DNA of 64,000 nucleotides from Flavobacterium sp. IMCC34852 (lineage in GTDB: Bacteria; Bacteroidota; Bacteroidia; Flavobacteriales; Flavobacteriaceae): NCBI RefSeq assembly GCF_030643905.1, contig NZ_CP121446.1:1240001-1304000 (forward strand), written 5' to 3'. The position numbers and the translations under genes are program-made. Under the pieces are notes generated by a model. It searched no databases. It saw nothing but the letters and a program-made list of their open reading frames with translations, and was not told the origin of the DNA. Below, piece by piece: positions 50,410 to 59,600 of the stretch; within the stretch, counting starts at the first letter, position 1, and each line of letters opens with the position of its first letter.

Positions 50410-52290
50410 ATGAAAAAAATCTTCTACATACTTTTTGTTTTTTGCAGTATCACCACTCTTTTTGCCCAAAAAAAAGTTAGTGTCAAACAAGCCCATTCTT
50501 TGTTTGACCGAAAATCCTACGTCAAAGCCGCGGCGGCTTATGAGCAACTCGAACAATCACAAAAAGTGTTGCAGAATTTGGGCGATTGTTACTACTACAA
50601 TTTCCAAATGGATAATGCCGTTCGGGCTTATGGTCAGCTGTTTTTTACCTATAAAGACAGCGTTAAAAAAGAAGTCTATTTTCGTTATGCCAATGCATTA
50701 AAGGGAATTAAAGACTTTGACAAAGGCGATGCCATCATGTCGGAATATTTAGGTTTCGAACAAAATACGCCTAAGTTCATGAAGAACGCTACCCGAAATA
50801 CACCCAACAGTTTCAAATTGGAACCCATGTCCAAAAACAGAACCAATGGTGATTTCGGAATTGCGTTTTATGGCGAAAAAGTAACTTTTGCCTCACTGAG
50901 AAATGCCGAAGAGAAAGCTTATGGTTGGAATGACCGACCTTATTTAGACTTATTCATGGCTTCGGTAAATGACAAGGGACAATTGGTTCAAGTGGAACCA
51001 TTTCCGGATATTATCAATACCAAGAAACACGAAAGTAATGCTACCTTCAGTGCCGATGGTAAAACCATGTACTTTAATAGAAGTGGAGACAAACAGGTTG
51101 AAATTGGCAACGAAAGAGTAGCTACGGTCAAAATATTCAAAGCTGAATTCGTAGATGGTAAATGGACCAATGTCAAGATGTGTTCTTTTTCCAGCGATGA
51201 GTATTCAGTTCAACATCCATTCCTGACCAAAGACGGCAAGAAACTTTACTTCGCCAGCGATATGAAAGGAACGATTGGTTCGATGGATATTTTTGTGGTG
51301 GATATTTTGCAAGACGGTACTTTTAGCCAACCGAGAAATTTAGGCGAAACTATTAATACGATTCACCGCGAACAATTCCCTTTTGTAACAGAAGACGGAA
51401 CGTTATACTTTGCTTCTGATGGACATCAAGGCAATGGGAATCTTGATATTTTCATGAGCTATAAATTGACCGAAACCGAGTTTGACAAACCTTTAAATCT
51501 TGGCTCAACCATCAATAGCGAAATGGACGATTTCAATTTTATTTTGGATGAAGCCAATGATAAAGGTTATTTTGCCTCCAACCGAACCGGTGATGATAAT
51601 TTATACACTTTTGTTCGTGAGGAAAATAAGTTGCAATATTTAGTCGAAGGTGAAGTAAGAGATTTGAAATCCTCAGAACTTTTACCGGGCGCAACGGTGA
51701 AATTGTACAACGATAAAGGCGAATTACTCGAAGAAATTTTAGTGGGTAAAGACGGTGATTTCGTTTTCAATACAGAGCCGAATAAGAAATACAAAATCAT
51801 GGCTTTCAAAGATTTTTATATTCCGGCAGAAGCCGAATTTGATACGAGTGTAAAAGGGAAAGTGTATATCGATTTGCAAATGAAAGTCGAGTCTTATTAT
51901 GACGCCGAAGACATTATTAATAAAAAAGACGACGGAACGGTTTTAATCGAGTTGGAAAATATCTACTTCGATTTAGACAAATGGAACATCAAGCCTCAAG
52001 CCGCACAGGTTTTAGATGTATTGGTTGGCTTATTAAAAAAATACCCATACATGGAAATCCAAATTGGTTCACATACCGATACCAGAGCTTCCGAAATGTA
52101 TAATTTGAGATTGTCAAACCGAAGAGCTGCTTCCGCTTTAGAATATTTGGTACAAAACGGAATTGACAGAAAGAGGCTGAAATCAGTAGGATACGGTGAG
52201 AGCAAACCACTGATCATTTGTCCGAAAAATGATTGTACCGATAGCGAGCATGCCACCAATCGTAGATGTACGTTTATGATTTTGAAATAA
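50410..52290 (+). CDS. PorE-like OmpA-family protein (TPR, PD40 propeller, regulatory domain, OmpA)
   Basis: 626 residues from the ATG at 50410 (MKKIFYILFVFCSITTLFAQ); an in-frame ATG at 50374 would overlap the previous gene and precede the signal peptide. Domains in order: TPR-like (about 25-120), WD40/PD40 propeller (about 150-405, with TMYFNRSGD, KLYFASDM, TLYFASDG, GYFASNR), a carboxypeptidase-regulatory-like domain (about 415-495, GEVRDLKSSELLPGATV), and OmpA (about 510-626, IQIGSHTDTRASEMYNLRLS), which binds peptidoglycan. This order matches the T9SS protein PorE. 10 bp after the PorP/SprF gene. Confidence 0.9.
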   Translation: MKKIFYILFVFCSITTLFAQKKVSVKQAHSLFDRKSYVKAAAAYEQLEQSQKVLQNLGDCYYYNFQMDNAVRAYGQLFFTYKDSVKKEVYFRYANALKGIKDFDKGDAIMSEYLGFEQNTPKFMKNATRNTPNSFKLEPMSKNRTNGDFGIAFYGEKVTFASLRNAEEKAYGWNDRPYLDLFMASVNDKGQLVQVEPFPDIINTKKHESNATFSADGKTMYFNRSGDKQVEIGNERVATVKIFKAEFVDGKWTNVKMCSFSSDEYSVQHPFLTKDGKKLYFASDMKGTIGSMDIFVVDILQDGTFSQPRNLGETINTIHREQFPFVTEDGTLYFASDGHQGNGNLDIFMSYKLTETEFDKPLNLGSTINSEMDDFNFILDEANDKGYFASNRTGDDNLYTFVREENKLQYLVEGEVRDLKSSELLPGATVKLYNDKGELLEEILVGKDGDFVFNTEPNKKYKIMAFKDFYIPAEAEFDTSVKGKVYIDLQMKVESYYDAEDIINKKDDGTVLIELENIYFDLDKWNIKPQAAQVLDVLVGLLKKYPYMEIQIGSHTDTRASEMYNLRLSNRRAASALEYLVQNGIDRKRLKSVGYGESKPLIICPKNDCTDSEHATNRRCTFMILK

Positions 52291-52330
52291 GTTAGTTGTT
52301 GAATGTTGTTATTAAATTGGGATTTTGAAT

Positions 52331-52366
52331 CAAATGCATACTCTAATCAGTATGCATTTGTTTTTT
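52331..52366 (+). terminator. intrinsic terminator of the adhesin operon
   Basis: CAAATGCATACT (52331-52342) pairs perfectly with AGTATGCATTTG (52349-52360). The loop is 6 nt and a T-run follows to 52366. Confidence 0.92.
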
Positions 52367-52425
52367 GGGTGAAAACCTAACTTTACATTAACATAAATAT
52401 TCAGCAAGGATTCAGTTGTAATCTC

Positions 52426-52433
52426 TATTTTTG
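52426..52433 (+). promoter_or_regulatory. -7 element for the PafA-like gene
   Basis: TATTTTTG matches TAnnTTTG, 20 bp before the ATG at 52454. No TTTG at the expected upstream distance. Confidence 0.4.
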
Positions 52434-52453
52434 TTATCCAATAATACACTTCA

Positions 52454-54064
52454 ATGAAAAAAATATTCTCCTTATTGTCATTACTAATCGTTTCCAATCT
52501 TTCGGCCCAACAAAGACCAAAACTGGTGGTTGGTATTGTTATTGACCAAATGAAAATGGAATACTTGTACCGTTTTCAAAGCGATTTCTCTGAAAATGGA
52601 TTTAAGCGATTGATGAATGACGGTTATACTTTTCACAATATGCATTACAATTATATGCCAACATATACTGCGCCCGGACACGCTTCTATTTACACCGGAA
52701 CAACTCCGGCAATGCATGGAATTGTGAGTAATGAATGGTTTCATCGTACGCTAAAAAAAGAAGTGTATTGTACCGATGATGAAAGCGTAACGACCTTAGT
52801 TCCGGGAACAGAGAAAGAAGGGAAAATGTCTCCAAAAAATCTTCAGGCAACGACCATAACCGATGAATTAAAACTCAGTACCAATTTCAAAGGCAAAGTC
52901 ATAGGTATGAGCATCAAAGATCGTGGCGCGATTCTTCCGGCCGGACATTTTGCGGATTGGGCTTTTTGGTATACCAAAACAGGCGAATTTATTTCGAGTT
53001 CATTTTATGGTAATACGTTGCCAAAATGGGTGGACGAATTCAATAAAGAGAAACAATATTTGCCTTATCTAAACAGCGGTTGGTCTTTGTTAAAACCCAT
53101 AGCAACTTACAATGAAAGTTTGGCAGATGCCAACAATTATGAAGGCAAGCTGTATAAAAAAGAACCGGTTTTTCCATACAATTTAAAAGAAATGTATGAA
53201 GGAAATGATGCCGGTGTTTTGCGCGTCACGCCTTTCGGGAATGATGTTTTAGCCAATTTGGCCAAAAGAGCTATCGAAAAAGAAGCTTTGGGAAAAGATG
53301 ATATCACCGATTTTTTAGCGGTTAGTTTTTCTTCTACTGATTATATCGGACATACTTTTGGGCCACGTTCGATAGAAATTCAAGATACTTATTTGCGCTT
53401 GGATTTGACCATAGCCGATTTTTTAAACTATTTAGATAAAACCGTAGGCAAAGGAAATTATTTGGTTTTCATGACTGCAGATCACGCTTGTTCCGAAAAT
53501 TCAACTCACTTAAAAGAGCACAAATACAACGTGGATAACATCAGTTATAAAGATGTTTCCAAAGATTTGATTGCCTTTTCCGAACAAACATTCGGGGCTA
53601 ATTTATTATTGAAATACGATAGCTATAATGTTCACTTCGACAAAGAAGTAATTAAAACCAAAGGCTTGGATTTGGACAAAGTAAAGCAAAGTTTCAGAGA
53701 CTTTTTATACACCAAAAATTATGTAAAAAGAGTGTATACCGAAGAAGAAATCTTAGCTTCTTCAAGCAATGACCAATTGTTGGGCTTTGTTCACAAAGGC
53801 TATGATCCAACCCAAAACGGAGATTTGTATTTTGTGTACAAACCCGGTTTTGTAGAGTATTCCGCAACCGGTGCGACACATGGTTCTCCTTATGCTTATG
53901 ATACGAATGTGCCACTGGTGTTTTATGGTTGGAACATCAAAAAAGGGGAATCTTTTGATAAAAAAGTAATTACGCAAATCGCTCCGACTTTGGCACAAAA
54001 ATTAAAAATAACTTTGCCCAATGCGACTGATAGTGAAGTGCTTTTAGAAGTACTTGACAAATAA
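52454..54064 (+). CDS. PafA-type alkaline phosphatase
   Basis: 536 residues, with a signal peptide of about 18 residues. It matches the constitutive phosphate-irrepressible phosphatase PafA of Elizabethkingia: nucleophile Thr72 in YTAPGHASIYTG, Asn93 (SNEWFHR), and Lys155/Arg157 (IKDRGA), which are Thr79, Asn100, Lys162 and Arg164 there. Metal ligands are visible as Asp31, Asp296/His300 (TDYIGHTFG), Asp343/His344 (TADHAC) and the histidine in ATHGSPYAYD. It hydrolyses phosphate monoesters in the periplasm, releasing phosphate. All key residues are intact. Confidence 0.92.
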   Translation: MKKIFSLLSLLIVSNLSAQQRPKLVVGIVIDQMKMEYLYRFQSDFSENGFKRLMNDGYTFHNMHYNYMPTYTAPGHASIYTGTTPAMHGIVSNEWFHRTLKKEVYCTDDESVTTLVPGTEKEGKMSPKNLQATTITDELKLSTNFKGKVIGMSIKDRGAILPAGHFADWAFWYTKTGEFISSSFYGNTLPKWVDEFNKEKQYLPYLNSGWSLLKPIATYNESLADANNYEGKLYKKEPVFPYNLKEMYEGNDAGVLRVTPFGNDVLANLAKRAIEKEALGKDDITDFLAVSFSSTDYIGHTFGPRSIEIQDTYLRLDLTIADFLNYLDKTVGKGNYLVFMTADHACSENSTHLKEHKYNVDNISYKDVSKDLIAFSEQTFGANLLLKYDSYNVHFDKEVIKTKGLDLDKVKQSFRDFLYTKNYVKRVYTEEEILASSSNDQLLGFVHKGYDPTQNGDLYFVYKPGFVEYSATGATHGSPYAYDTNVPLVFYGWNIKKGESFDKKVITQIAPTLAQKLKITLPNATDSEVLLEVLDK

Positions 54065-54067
54065 TAA

Positions 54068-54096
54068 AAAACCCCGAAAGATAATTTCGGGGTTTT
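54068..54096. terminator. bidirectional terminator between the PafA-like gene and lysA
   Basis: AAAACCCCGAAA (54068-54079) pairs perfectly with TTTCGGGGTTTT (54085-54096) over a 5-nt loop, with A-rich sequence on the left and T-rich on the right. It serves both convergent genes. Confidence 0.95.
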
Positions 54097-54100
54097 CTTT

Positions 54101-55306
54101 TTATACTTCAACCAAAATTTGGTTTTGTAACAAATCTTCAAAGGTTTCTCTCTCTCTAATCAAATGGCCTTTGCCGTTTTTCCATAAAACTTCCGCCGGT
54201 TTAAAGCGCGAGTTGTAATTGGAAGCCATCGAGAAGCAATACGCTCCGGCATTGCGGAAACACAAAGTATCGCCTTCATGAATTTCGGTAATTCTGCGGT
54301 TGCTGGCAAACGTGTCTGTTTCACAGATATAACCTACGACGGTGTAGAAACGTTCTTTTCCTTTCGGATTCGAAATGTTTTCAATGGTGTGTTGAGAACC
54401 GTAAAACATCGGACGTATTAAGTGGTTAAATCCGGTATCAATTCCGGCAAAAACCGTAGAGGTTGTTTGCTTAATTACATTCACTTTGGCCAAAAAATAA
54501 CCGGCTTCACTTACCAAGAATTTCCCGGGTTCGAAAGCCAAAGTCAATTCGCGACCGTATTCTTTTTCGAAGGCCAAAAAGCGCTTGGTTAATTTTTTAC
54601 CCAACTCTTCAATATTGGTTTCGATATCTCCTTTTTTATAAGGCACTTTAAATCCGGAACCAAAGTCCAAGAAGTCTAAATCTTTAAATTGTTTCGCCGC
54701 GTCAAATAAAATTTCAGCCGCATAAAGAAACACTTCGATATCTAAAATATCTGAACCTGTGTGCATGTGAATACCGTTGATGTGCATTTTAGTGTTTTCC
54801 ACGATGCGTAAAATATGTGGAATTTGGTAAATAGAAATTCCGAATTTACTGTCGATATGACCTACGGAAATGTTTTCGTTTCCACCGGCCATTACATGCG
54901 GATTGATACGAATACAAACCGGCACTTTAGGGTGTTTGGTACCAAAATGTTCCAAAACCGAAAGGTTGTCAATATTGATTTGAACGCCCAATTTCGCTAC
55001 TTCTTCAATCTCTTCGAATGAAACGCCGTTGGGTGTAAAGATGATTTTGTCCGGGGTAAAACCGGCATGCAAGCCCAATTGTACTTCCTGAATAGAAACG
55101 GTATCAAGGCCAGAACCCAAGTTCTTCAGTAGCTTCAGAATAGAAATGTTTGACAAGGCTTTCATTGCGTAGTTAATTCTAAGCTTCTCTACCTTGGCAA
55201 AAGCATTGGTTAAACGATTGTACTGAAACTCAATTTTTTCAGCATCATACACATAAAGTGGATTCCCGAATTCACGGGCCAATTGTTCTAATTCTGTCGG
55301 TTGCAT
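54101..55306 (-). CDS. lysA: diaminopimelate decarboxylase
   Basis: 401 residues, a PLP enzyme making lysine from meso-diaminopimelate. The PLP lysine is Lys49 (INYAMKALSN). Further motifs: SGLDTVSIQE, HIDSKFGI, GIHMHTGSDI, FLDFGSGFKVPY, EPGKFLVSEAG and CETDTFASNR with the catalytic cysteine. The last residues fold into the second domain with GAYCFSMASNYNSR. Transcribed from its own promoter at 55328-55359. Confidence 0.96.
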   Translation of the reverse strand: MQPTELEQLAREFGNPLYVYDAEKIEFQYNRLTNAFAKVEKLRINYAMKALSNISILKLLKNLGSGLDTVSIQEVQLGLHAGFTPDKIIFTPNGVSFEEIEEVAKLGVQINIDNLSVLEHFGTKHPKVPVCIRINPHVMAGGNENISVGHIDSKFGISIYQIPHILRIVENTKMHINGIHMHTGSDILDIEVFLYAAEILFDAAKQFKDLDFLDFGSGFKVPYKKGDIETNIEELGKKLTKRFLAFEKEYGRELTLAFEPGKFLVSEAGYFLAKVNVIKQTTSTVFAGIDTGFNHLIRPMFYGSQHTIENISNPKGKERFYTVVGYICETDTFASNRRITEIHEGDTLCFRNAGAYCFSMASNYNSRFKPAEVLWKNGKGHLIRERETFEDLLQNQILVEV

Positions 55307-55327
55307 AATTGTTATTTAATTAAGCTG

Positions 55328-55359
55328 CAAAGCTAAGTCTCAAGTGGCGCAATTCCAAA
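55328..55359 (-). promoter_or_regulatory. Bacteroidota-type promoter of lysA
   Basis: On the minus strand: TTTG (55359-55356), 20-bp spacer, TAGCTTTG (55335-55328). It lies 21 bp upstream of the lysA ATG. Both elements and the spacing fit the consensus. Confidence 0.75.
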
Positions 55360-55392
55360 GAAAAAAATAGCAGAATTCGTGCTTTTTGAAAG

Positions 55393-55800
55393 CTATTCCA
55401 CAAATTGTAGTCTAAAACCATCAGCAATCGATTGGTCAATCACCAAGCTATTGTTGGTAACCAAGAAGCAACCCATATCGATTCCGTCAATTTTGATAAT
55501 CTCACCACAAGGAAATTCAGGATCTTCCAAAATTTGGTAATTGTAAACACCGGTTTCAAATACGTCCCATTTGTCTGTATCAGTATTGTTATTGACTATG
55601 CTTACCATTTGCGTGGTCTGATTAAAATCCCAGGTAATTAATCCGGGTTCAAAATCGTTGTCAATTCCGGCAAAAGTACCGCTGACATTAACCAATTTCC
55701 ATTGTCCTTGTATGGTGTTGGGATTTGTATTTGAATCATTACTGCAACTTGATTGAAAAACCAGCAGCATTATACTCAGTGATATGATTATTTTTTTCAT
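55393..55800 (-). CDS. small lipoprotein, lipocalin-like
   Basis: 135 residues. The signal peptide ends in a lipobox (VFQSSC), with Cys19 followed by SNDSN. The body starts with IQGQWKLVNVSGTFAG and reads as beta strands; a G-x-W near the start is typical of lipocalin-like domains in Bacteroidota lipoproteins. The conserved cysteines (FPCGEI, DMGCFLV) may form a disulfide. No ligand can be named. Confidence 0.7.
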   Translation of the reverse strand: MKKIIISLSIMLLVFQSSCSNDSNTNPNTIQGQWKLVNVSGTFAGIDNDFEPGLITWDFNQTTQMVSIVNNNTDTDKWDVFETGVYNYQILEDPEFPCGEIIKIDGIDMGCFLVTNNSLVIDQSIADGFRLQFVE

Positions 55801-55904
55801 GGTCTTTTGATTTAAAAATCAGATGATCCGGCTTCAAAAGGGTTGCGCGATTTTTTAAAAAATCTTTCCGTTTGATAAATATACTAAATTGATATACATT
55901 TCTT

Positions 55905-55933
55905 TTTGGTTTGGTTGTAATTAATTACTTTTG
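55905..55933 (+). promoter_or_regulatory. Bacteroidota-type promoter of sucC
   Basis: TTTG at 55905-55908, 17-bp spacer, TACTTTTG at 55926-55933; 53 bp upstream of sucC. Spacing is at the short end of the usual range. Confidence 0.65.
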
Positions 55934-55986
55934 TGGCACATTAAGCTGAATTCGTTTTTCAGTACTTCAAAAACTAACTATTTATT

Positions 55987-57180
55987 ATGAACATACACGA
56001 ATATCAAGGTAAAGAGATTTTAGCCAGTTATGGCGTTCGAGTTCAACGTGGCATTGTGGCAAACAGTCCCGTAGAAGCAGTAGCGGCAGCCAAACAATTG
56101 ACTGCAGAGACAGGAACAGGTTGGCATGTAATCAAAGCACAAATTCACGCGGGTGGAAGAGGAAAAGGCGGTGGCGTAAAATTGGCCAAAAACCTGCAAC
56201 AAGTTGAGGAAATATCAGAACAAATTATCGGGATGATGTTGAAAACTCCTCAAACCCCACCTGAAGGTAAAAAAGTACACAAAGTTTTAATCGCAGAAGA
56301 TGTTTATTATCCGGGGGAAAGTGAAACCTCTGAGTTTTATATGTCAGTTCTTTTAAACAGAGCCAGAGGGAGAAACATGATTATGTATTCTACTGAAGGC
56401 GGAATGGATATTGAAGAAGTAGCTGAGCACACACCACACTTAATCTTCACCGAAGAAATTGATCCGGCTGTAGGATTGCAAGGTTTTCAAGCTCGTAGAA
56501 TTGCCTTTAACTTAGGACTTTCCGGAAATGCATTCAAAGAAATGGTGAAATTCGTAGAGGCTTTATACAATGCTTATATCGGTTCAGACGCTTCTATGTT
56601 TGAAATCAATCCGGTTTTAAAAACCTCTGACAACAAAATTATGGCGGTTGATGCCAAAGTAAATATAGACGATAATGCCTTGTTCAGACAGCCAAAATAT
56701 GCTGACATGCGCGACATTCGTGAAGAAAATCCAATCGAAGTAGAAGCCAAAGAAGTAGGTTTGAACTATGTTGACCTTGACGGAACTGTTGGTTGTATGG
56801 TAAACGGAGCAGGTTTAGCCATGGCTACTATGGACTTAATTAAATATGCAGGTTTTGAACCGGCGAACTTCTTAGACGTGGGCGGAACCGCGGATGCCAA
56901 GCGTGTAGAAACCGCTTTCCGTATCATCTTAAAAGATCCAAACGTAAAAGCGATTTTGATTAATATTTTTGGTGGAATTGTTCGTTGTGACCGTGTGGCG
57001 CAAGGAGTTGTTGATGCATATAAAAATATGGGTGACGCTATTAAAGTACCTATTATTGTTCGTTTACAAGGAACCAATGCTGAAATTGCCAAAGAATTAA
57101 TTGATAATTCAGGAATGCCTATTTTATCTGCTGTTCAATTCCAAGAAGCAGCCGATCAGGTAAAAGCAGCATTATCTTAA
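55987..57180 (+). CDS. sucC: succinyl-CoA ligase (ADP-forming) subunit beta
   Basis: 397 residues. SucC, with the alpha subunit SucD, makes ATP or GTP from succinyl-CoA in the TCA cycle. The ATP-grasp start is MNIHEYQGKEILASYGVRV; GGRGKGGGVKLAK binds nucleotide; LLINIFGG-type motif LINIFGGIVRCDRVA lies near the end. sucD is not adjacent, so the two subunits are unlinked here. Own promoter and own terminator. Confidence 0.97.
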   Translation: MNIHEYQGKEILASYGVRVQRGIVANSPVEAVAAAKQLTAETGTGWHVIKAQIHAGGRGKGGGVKLAKNLQQVEEISEQIIGMMLKTPQTPPEGKKVHKVLIAEDVYYPGESETSEFYMSVLLNRARGRNMIMYSTEGGMDIEEVAEHTPHLIFTEEIDPAVGLQGFQARRIAFNLGLSGNAFKEMVKFVEALYNAYIGSDASMFEINPVLKTSDNKIMAVDAKVNIDDNALFRQPKYADMRDIREENPIEVEAKEVGLNYVDLDGTVGCMVNGAGLAMATMDLIKYAGFEPANFLDVGGTADAKRVETAFRIILKDPNVKAILINIFGGIVRCDRVAQGVVDAYKNMGDAIKVPIIVRLQGTNAEIAKELIDNSGMPILSAVQFQEAADQVKAALS

Positions 57181-57208
57181 GAAGATATACGATTTAAAAA
57201 TACAAAGT

Positions 57209-57239
57209 AAAAAACCCGAGTGAAAGCTCGGGTTTTTTT
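57209..57239 (+). terminator. intrinsic terminator after sucC
   Basis: AAAAAACCCGAG (57209-57220) pairs perfectly with CTCGGGTTTTTT (57227-57238) over a 6-nt loop, with the T-run continuing to 57239. Confidence 0.95.
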
Positions 57240-57281
57240 ATTATTTTTCGGCTTTATTTTTATCACCAAGTCAAACGGTAA

Positions 57282-58640
57282 ATGGATATTAAAAATTTCT
57301 CCACTAAAAGGGTAAACCTGTTAATCATTTTGATTTCATCACTAATGATGATTGTTGTGCTCAATTTGCCTTTTAAAGCAAAACCTTTTGGAGATATGAC
57401 CTTTCATGAAGAAGCAAAGCATTTGGCTTTGTATTTAAAAGGAGACATCGGGTATGACAAAGTCACTATTACCAAAGCGCCCGGGCCGGTGTTTTTTTAC
57501 TCGCCGCCTTATTTGATAGCGCCTTCAGAGGCTTCGGATAATCAACTTTGGGTTTATGCCGTGGTATTTACTTTTATCATCATTACCATAAGTTTATTGC
57601 TGATTTTTAAAATTGGTACCAATCTTTTTTCCAAAGAAGTCGGGCTGCTCAGTGTATTGTTGTTCTTTATCTTTCCCATACATTGTTATTATTCTCTAGG
57701 GATTTTGGCCGAAGTGCCGGCATTTTTTTCGCTGACTTTGGGTTTATACGGTTGGTCAAAAATCATAAAAGAACCTAACCAAAAATCGGGTTGGTTATTG
57801 TTGCTGTTCGGTTTGTGGTTTTTGATTCTGAACCGACCTAATACGATGCTGTTATTGGCAGTAGGGTTTTTACTGATGGCTTATTCTTTTATCAAGCAAA
57901 AACAATTTTTTTCAACCTATGGAAAAGGATTAGCCTTGACCTTTACTTGTGTTGGATTAATGGGCTATGGAACATTACAATTCGCCAAAATGATCACCGG
58001 AACCAAAAGCGGCTATAATCAGGAAGGGCTGTTTTATTTTGTAGCACATCAAGGCCGATTTCAGTTCCGAGAAGAACCAACCGATTTCCGTTTTTGGGAA
58101 AGCGACATCAGACCGGATAGCAAGGATTATCAAAATTGGGGTAAAAGCGGTGAAGCTTTGGGTAAAATAATGGAGGAAACCAAACGCTCTCACGGTGATG
58201 TTTATCGGGAATTCTTGATTAATGATGCCTTGGAACATCCTTTTCTGTTTACCAGACAGTTTTTTGTCAAATGTTTTTATGGTCATATGTATTTCATCAA
58301 TAGCGTAAAACCTAAAGATTTTCATCTCGGACCTATTCATGGTGTGATGGGCTATTGGTTGGTTATTTTCATCATTAATTTTATCAATATTATCATCATA
58401 CTCGGTGCCACTTTGTTTTTGTTTAAAGAAAAGAATCTTATCAATTATTGGCTTTTTTGGGGTGTAATTGTGGCCTTATTGGTTTTTCACGGATTGACCT
58501 ATATGGAACCGCGTTATATGTTTCCGGCCCGAGTGGCTTTGTATATTATGAGTGCCGCCGGATTATACCGTTTGCCATGGATGCAAAGAAAAGTGAATTA
58601 TATTGCTAAATTTGTTTTCACTACTAAATCTGTCCGCTAA
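57282..58640 (+). CDS. polytopic membrane glycosyltransferase (GT39/ArnT-like)
   Basis: 452 residues with about ten hydrophobic segments. The first loop after TM1 carries an acidic pair (GDMTFHEEA, 37-45), the position where GT-C enzymes have their catalytic Asp/Glu. A soluble loop of about 100 residues lies around 235-335. These features fit a lipid-linked sugar transferase facing the periplasm. Its stop overlaps the start of the DPM1-like gene by one base (TAATG), so the two are coupled. The acceptor is unknown. Confidence 0.75.
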   Translation: MDIKNFSTKRVNLLIILISSLMMIVVLNLPFKAKPFGDMTFHEEAKHLALYLKGDIGYDKVTITKAPGPVFFYSPPYLIAPSEASDNQLWVYAVVFTFIIITISLLLIFKIGTNLFSKEVGLLSVLLFFIFPIHCYYSLGILAEVPAFFSLTLGLYGWSKIIKEPNQKSGWLLLLFGLWFLILNRPNTMLLLAVGFLLMAYSFIKQKQFFSTYGKGLALTFTCVGLMGYGTLQFAKMITGTKSGYNQEGLFYFVAHQGRFQFREEPTDFRFWESDIRPDSKDYQNWGKSGEALGKIMEETKRSHGDVYREFLINDALEHPFLFTRQFFVKCFYGHMYFINSVKPKDFHLGPIHGVMGYWLVIFIINFINIIIILGATLFLFKEKNLINYWLFWGVIVALLVFHGLTYMEPRYMFPARVALYIMSAAGLYRLPWMQRKVNYIAKFVFTTKSVR

Positions 58641-59596
58641 TGGAAAACAATCACAAACCTATAATTGGCGTAGTTTCTCCTTGTTACAATGAGGAATTGG
58701 TGTTGCCTGAAACTTCGGTACAGCTGAATGCCATCATAGCCGATTTAGTGGCGCGCAATATCATTTCCGAAAAGAGCTTTGCTGTTTTTGTGGATGATGG
58801 GAGCAAAGACAAGACTTGGTCTATCATTGAAGAAAAAGCGTCGCAATTAACCCATATCAAAGGACTGAAATTGGCCGGAAATGTTGGGCACCAAAAAGCA
58901 TTATTGGCTGGATTACTGACTTTTAAGGACGAAGCTGATGCTTTGATTTCTATCGATGCCGATTTGCAGGATGACGTTCGCGTGATTGAAGAAATGATAA
59001 TCAAATACAAATCGGGAATTGATGTTGTGTATGGTGTTCGCAAAGAAAGAGCAACCGATACTTTTTTCAAAAGAAATACCGCTTTGTTGTTCTACAATTT
59101 GATGAAGAAAATGAAGGTCAATATCATTCACAACCATGCCGATTACCGTTTGTGTAGTCAAAGAGTTTTGAATGCTTTGGCCGAATTTGGTGAAGTGAAT
59201 TTGTTCTTGAGAGGAATCATTCCAACGATAGGTTTTAACAAAGACTTGGTTTATTACGACCGATTAGAGCGATTTGCCGGCGAGTCTAAATATCCGTTCC
59301 GAAAAATGGCGGCTTTTGCTTGGAACGGTGTAACTTCTTTTAGTAATTATCCTTTGAAATTGGTGACTATTATTGGTTTTGTTATCTTTTTCTTTTGTTT
59401 GCTGATGACCGGTTATGCCTTATTTGCCTTGTATACCGGAAACGTAGTTCCCGGTTGGCTTTCAACGGTTTTACCGATGTATTTTTTGGGAGGTGTTCAG
59501 TTATTCTGTTTTGGGATTTTAGGTGAATATATCGGCAAAATTTATTCGGAAGTTAAACAAAGACCACGTTATTTTATTGATAAACGAGTAGAGTAA
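58640..59596 (+). CDS. family 2 glycosyltransferase, DPM1/GtrB-like
   Basis: 318 residues. The cytoplasmic GT2 domain (about 8-225) has SPCYNEELVLP, DDGSKDKTW and the DxD-containing SIDADLQDD. Two hydrophobic segments follow (about 240-262 and 275-297). This layout is that of enzymes that load a sugar on to polyprenyl phosphate. It is translationally coupled to the GT-C gene, which fits a pair making and using a lipid-linked sugar. Confidence 0.88.
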   Translation: MENNHKPIIGVVSPCYNEELVLPETSVQLNAIIADLVARNIISEKSFAVFVDDGSKDKTWSIIEEKASQLTHIKGLKLAGNVGHQKALLAGLLTFKDEADALISIDADLQDDVRVIEEMIIKYKSGIDVVYGVRKERATDTFFKRNTALLFYNLMKKMKVNIIHNHADYRLCSQRVLNALAEFGEVNLFLRGIIPTIGFNKDLVYYDRLERFAGESKYPFRKMAAFAWNGVTSFSNYPLKLVTIIGFVIFFFCLLMTGYALFALYTGNVVPGWLSTVLPMYFLGGVQLFCFGILGEYIGKIYSEVKQRPRYFIDKRVE

Positions 59597-59600
59597 GAAC

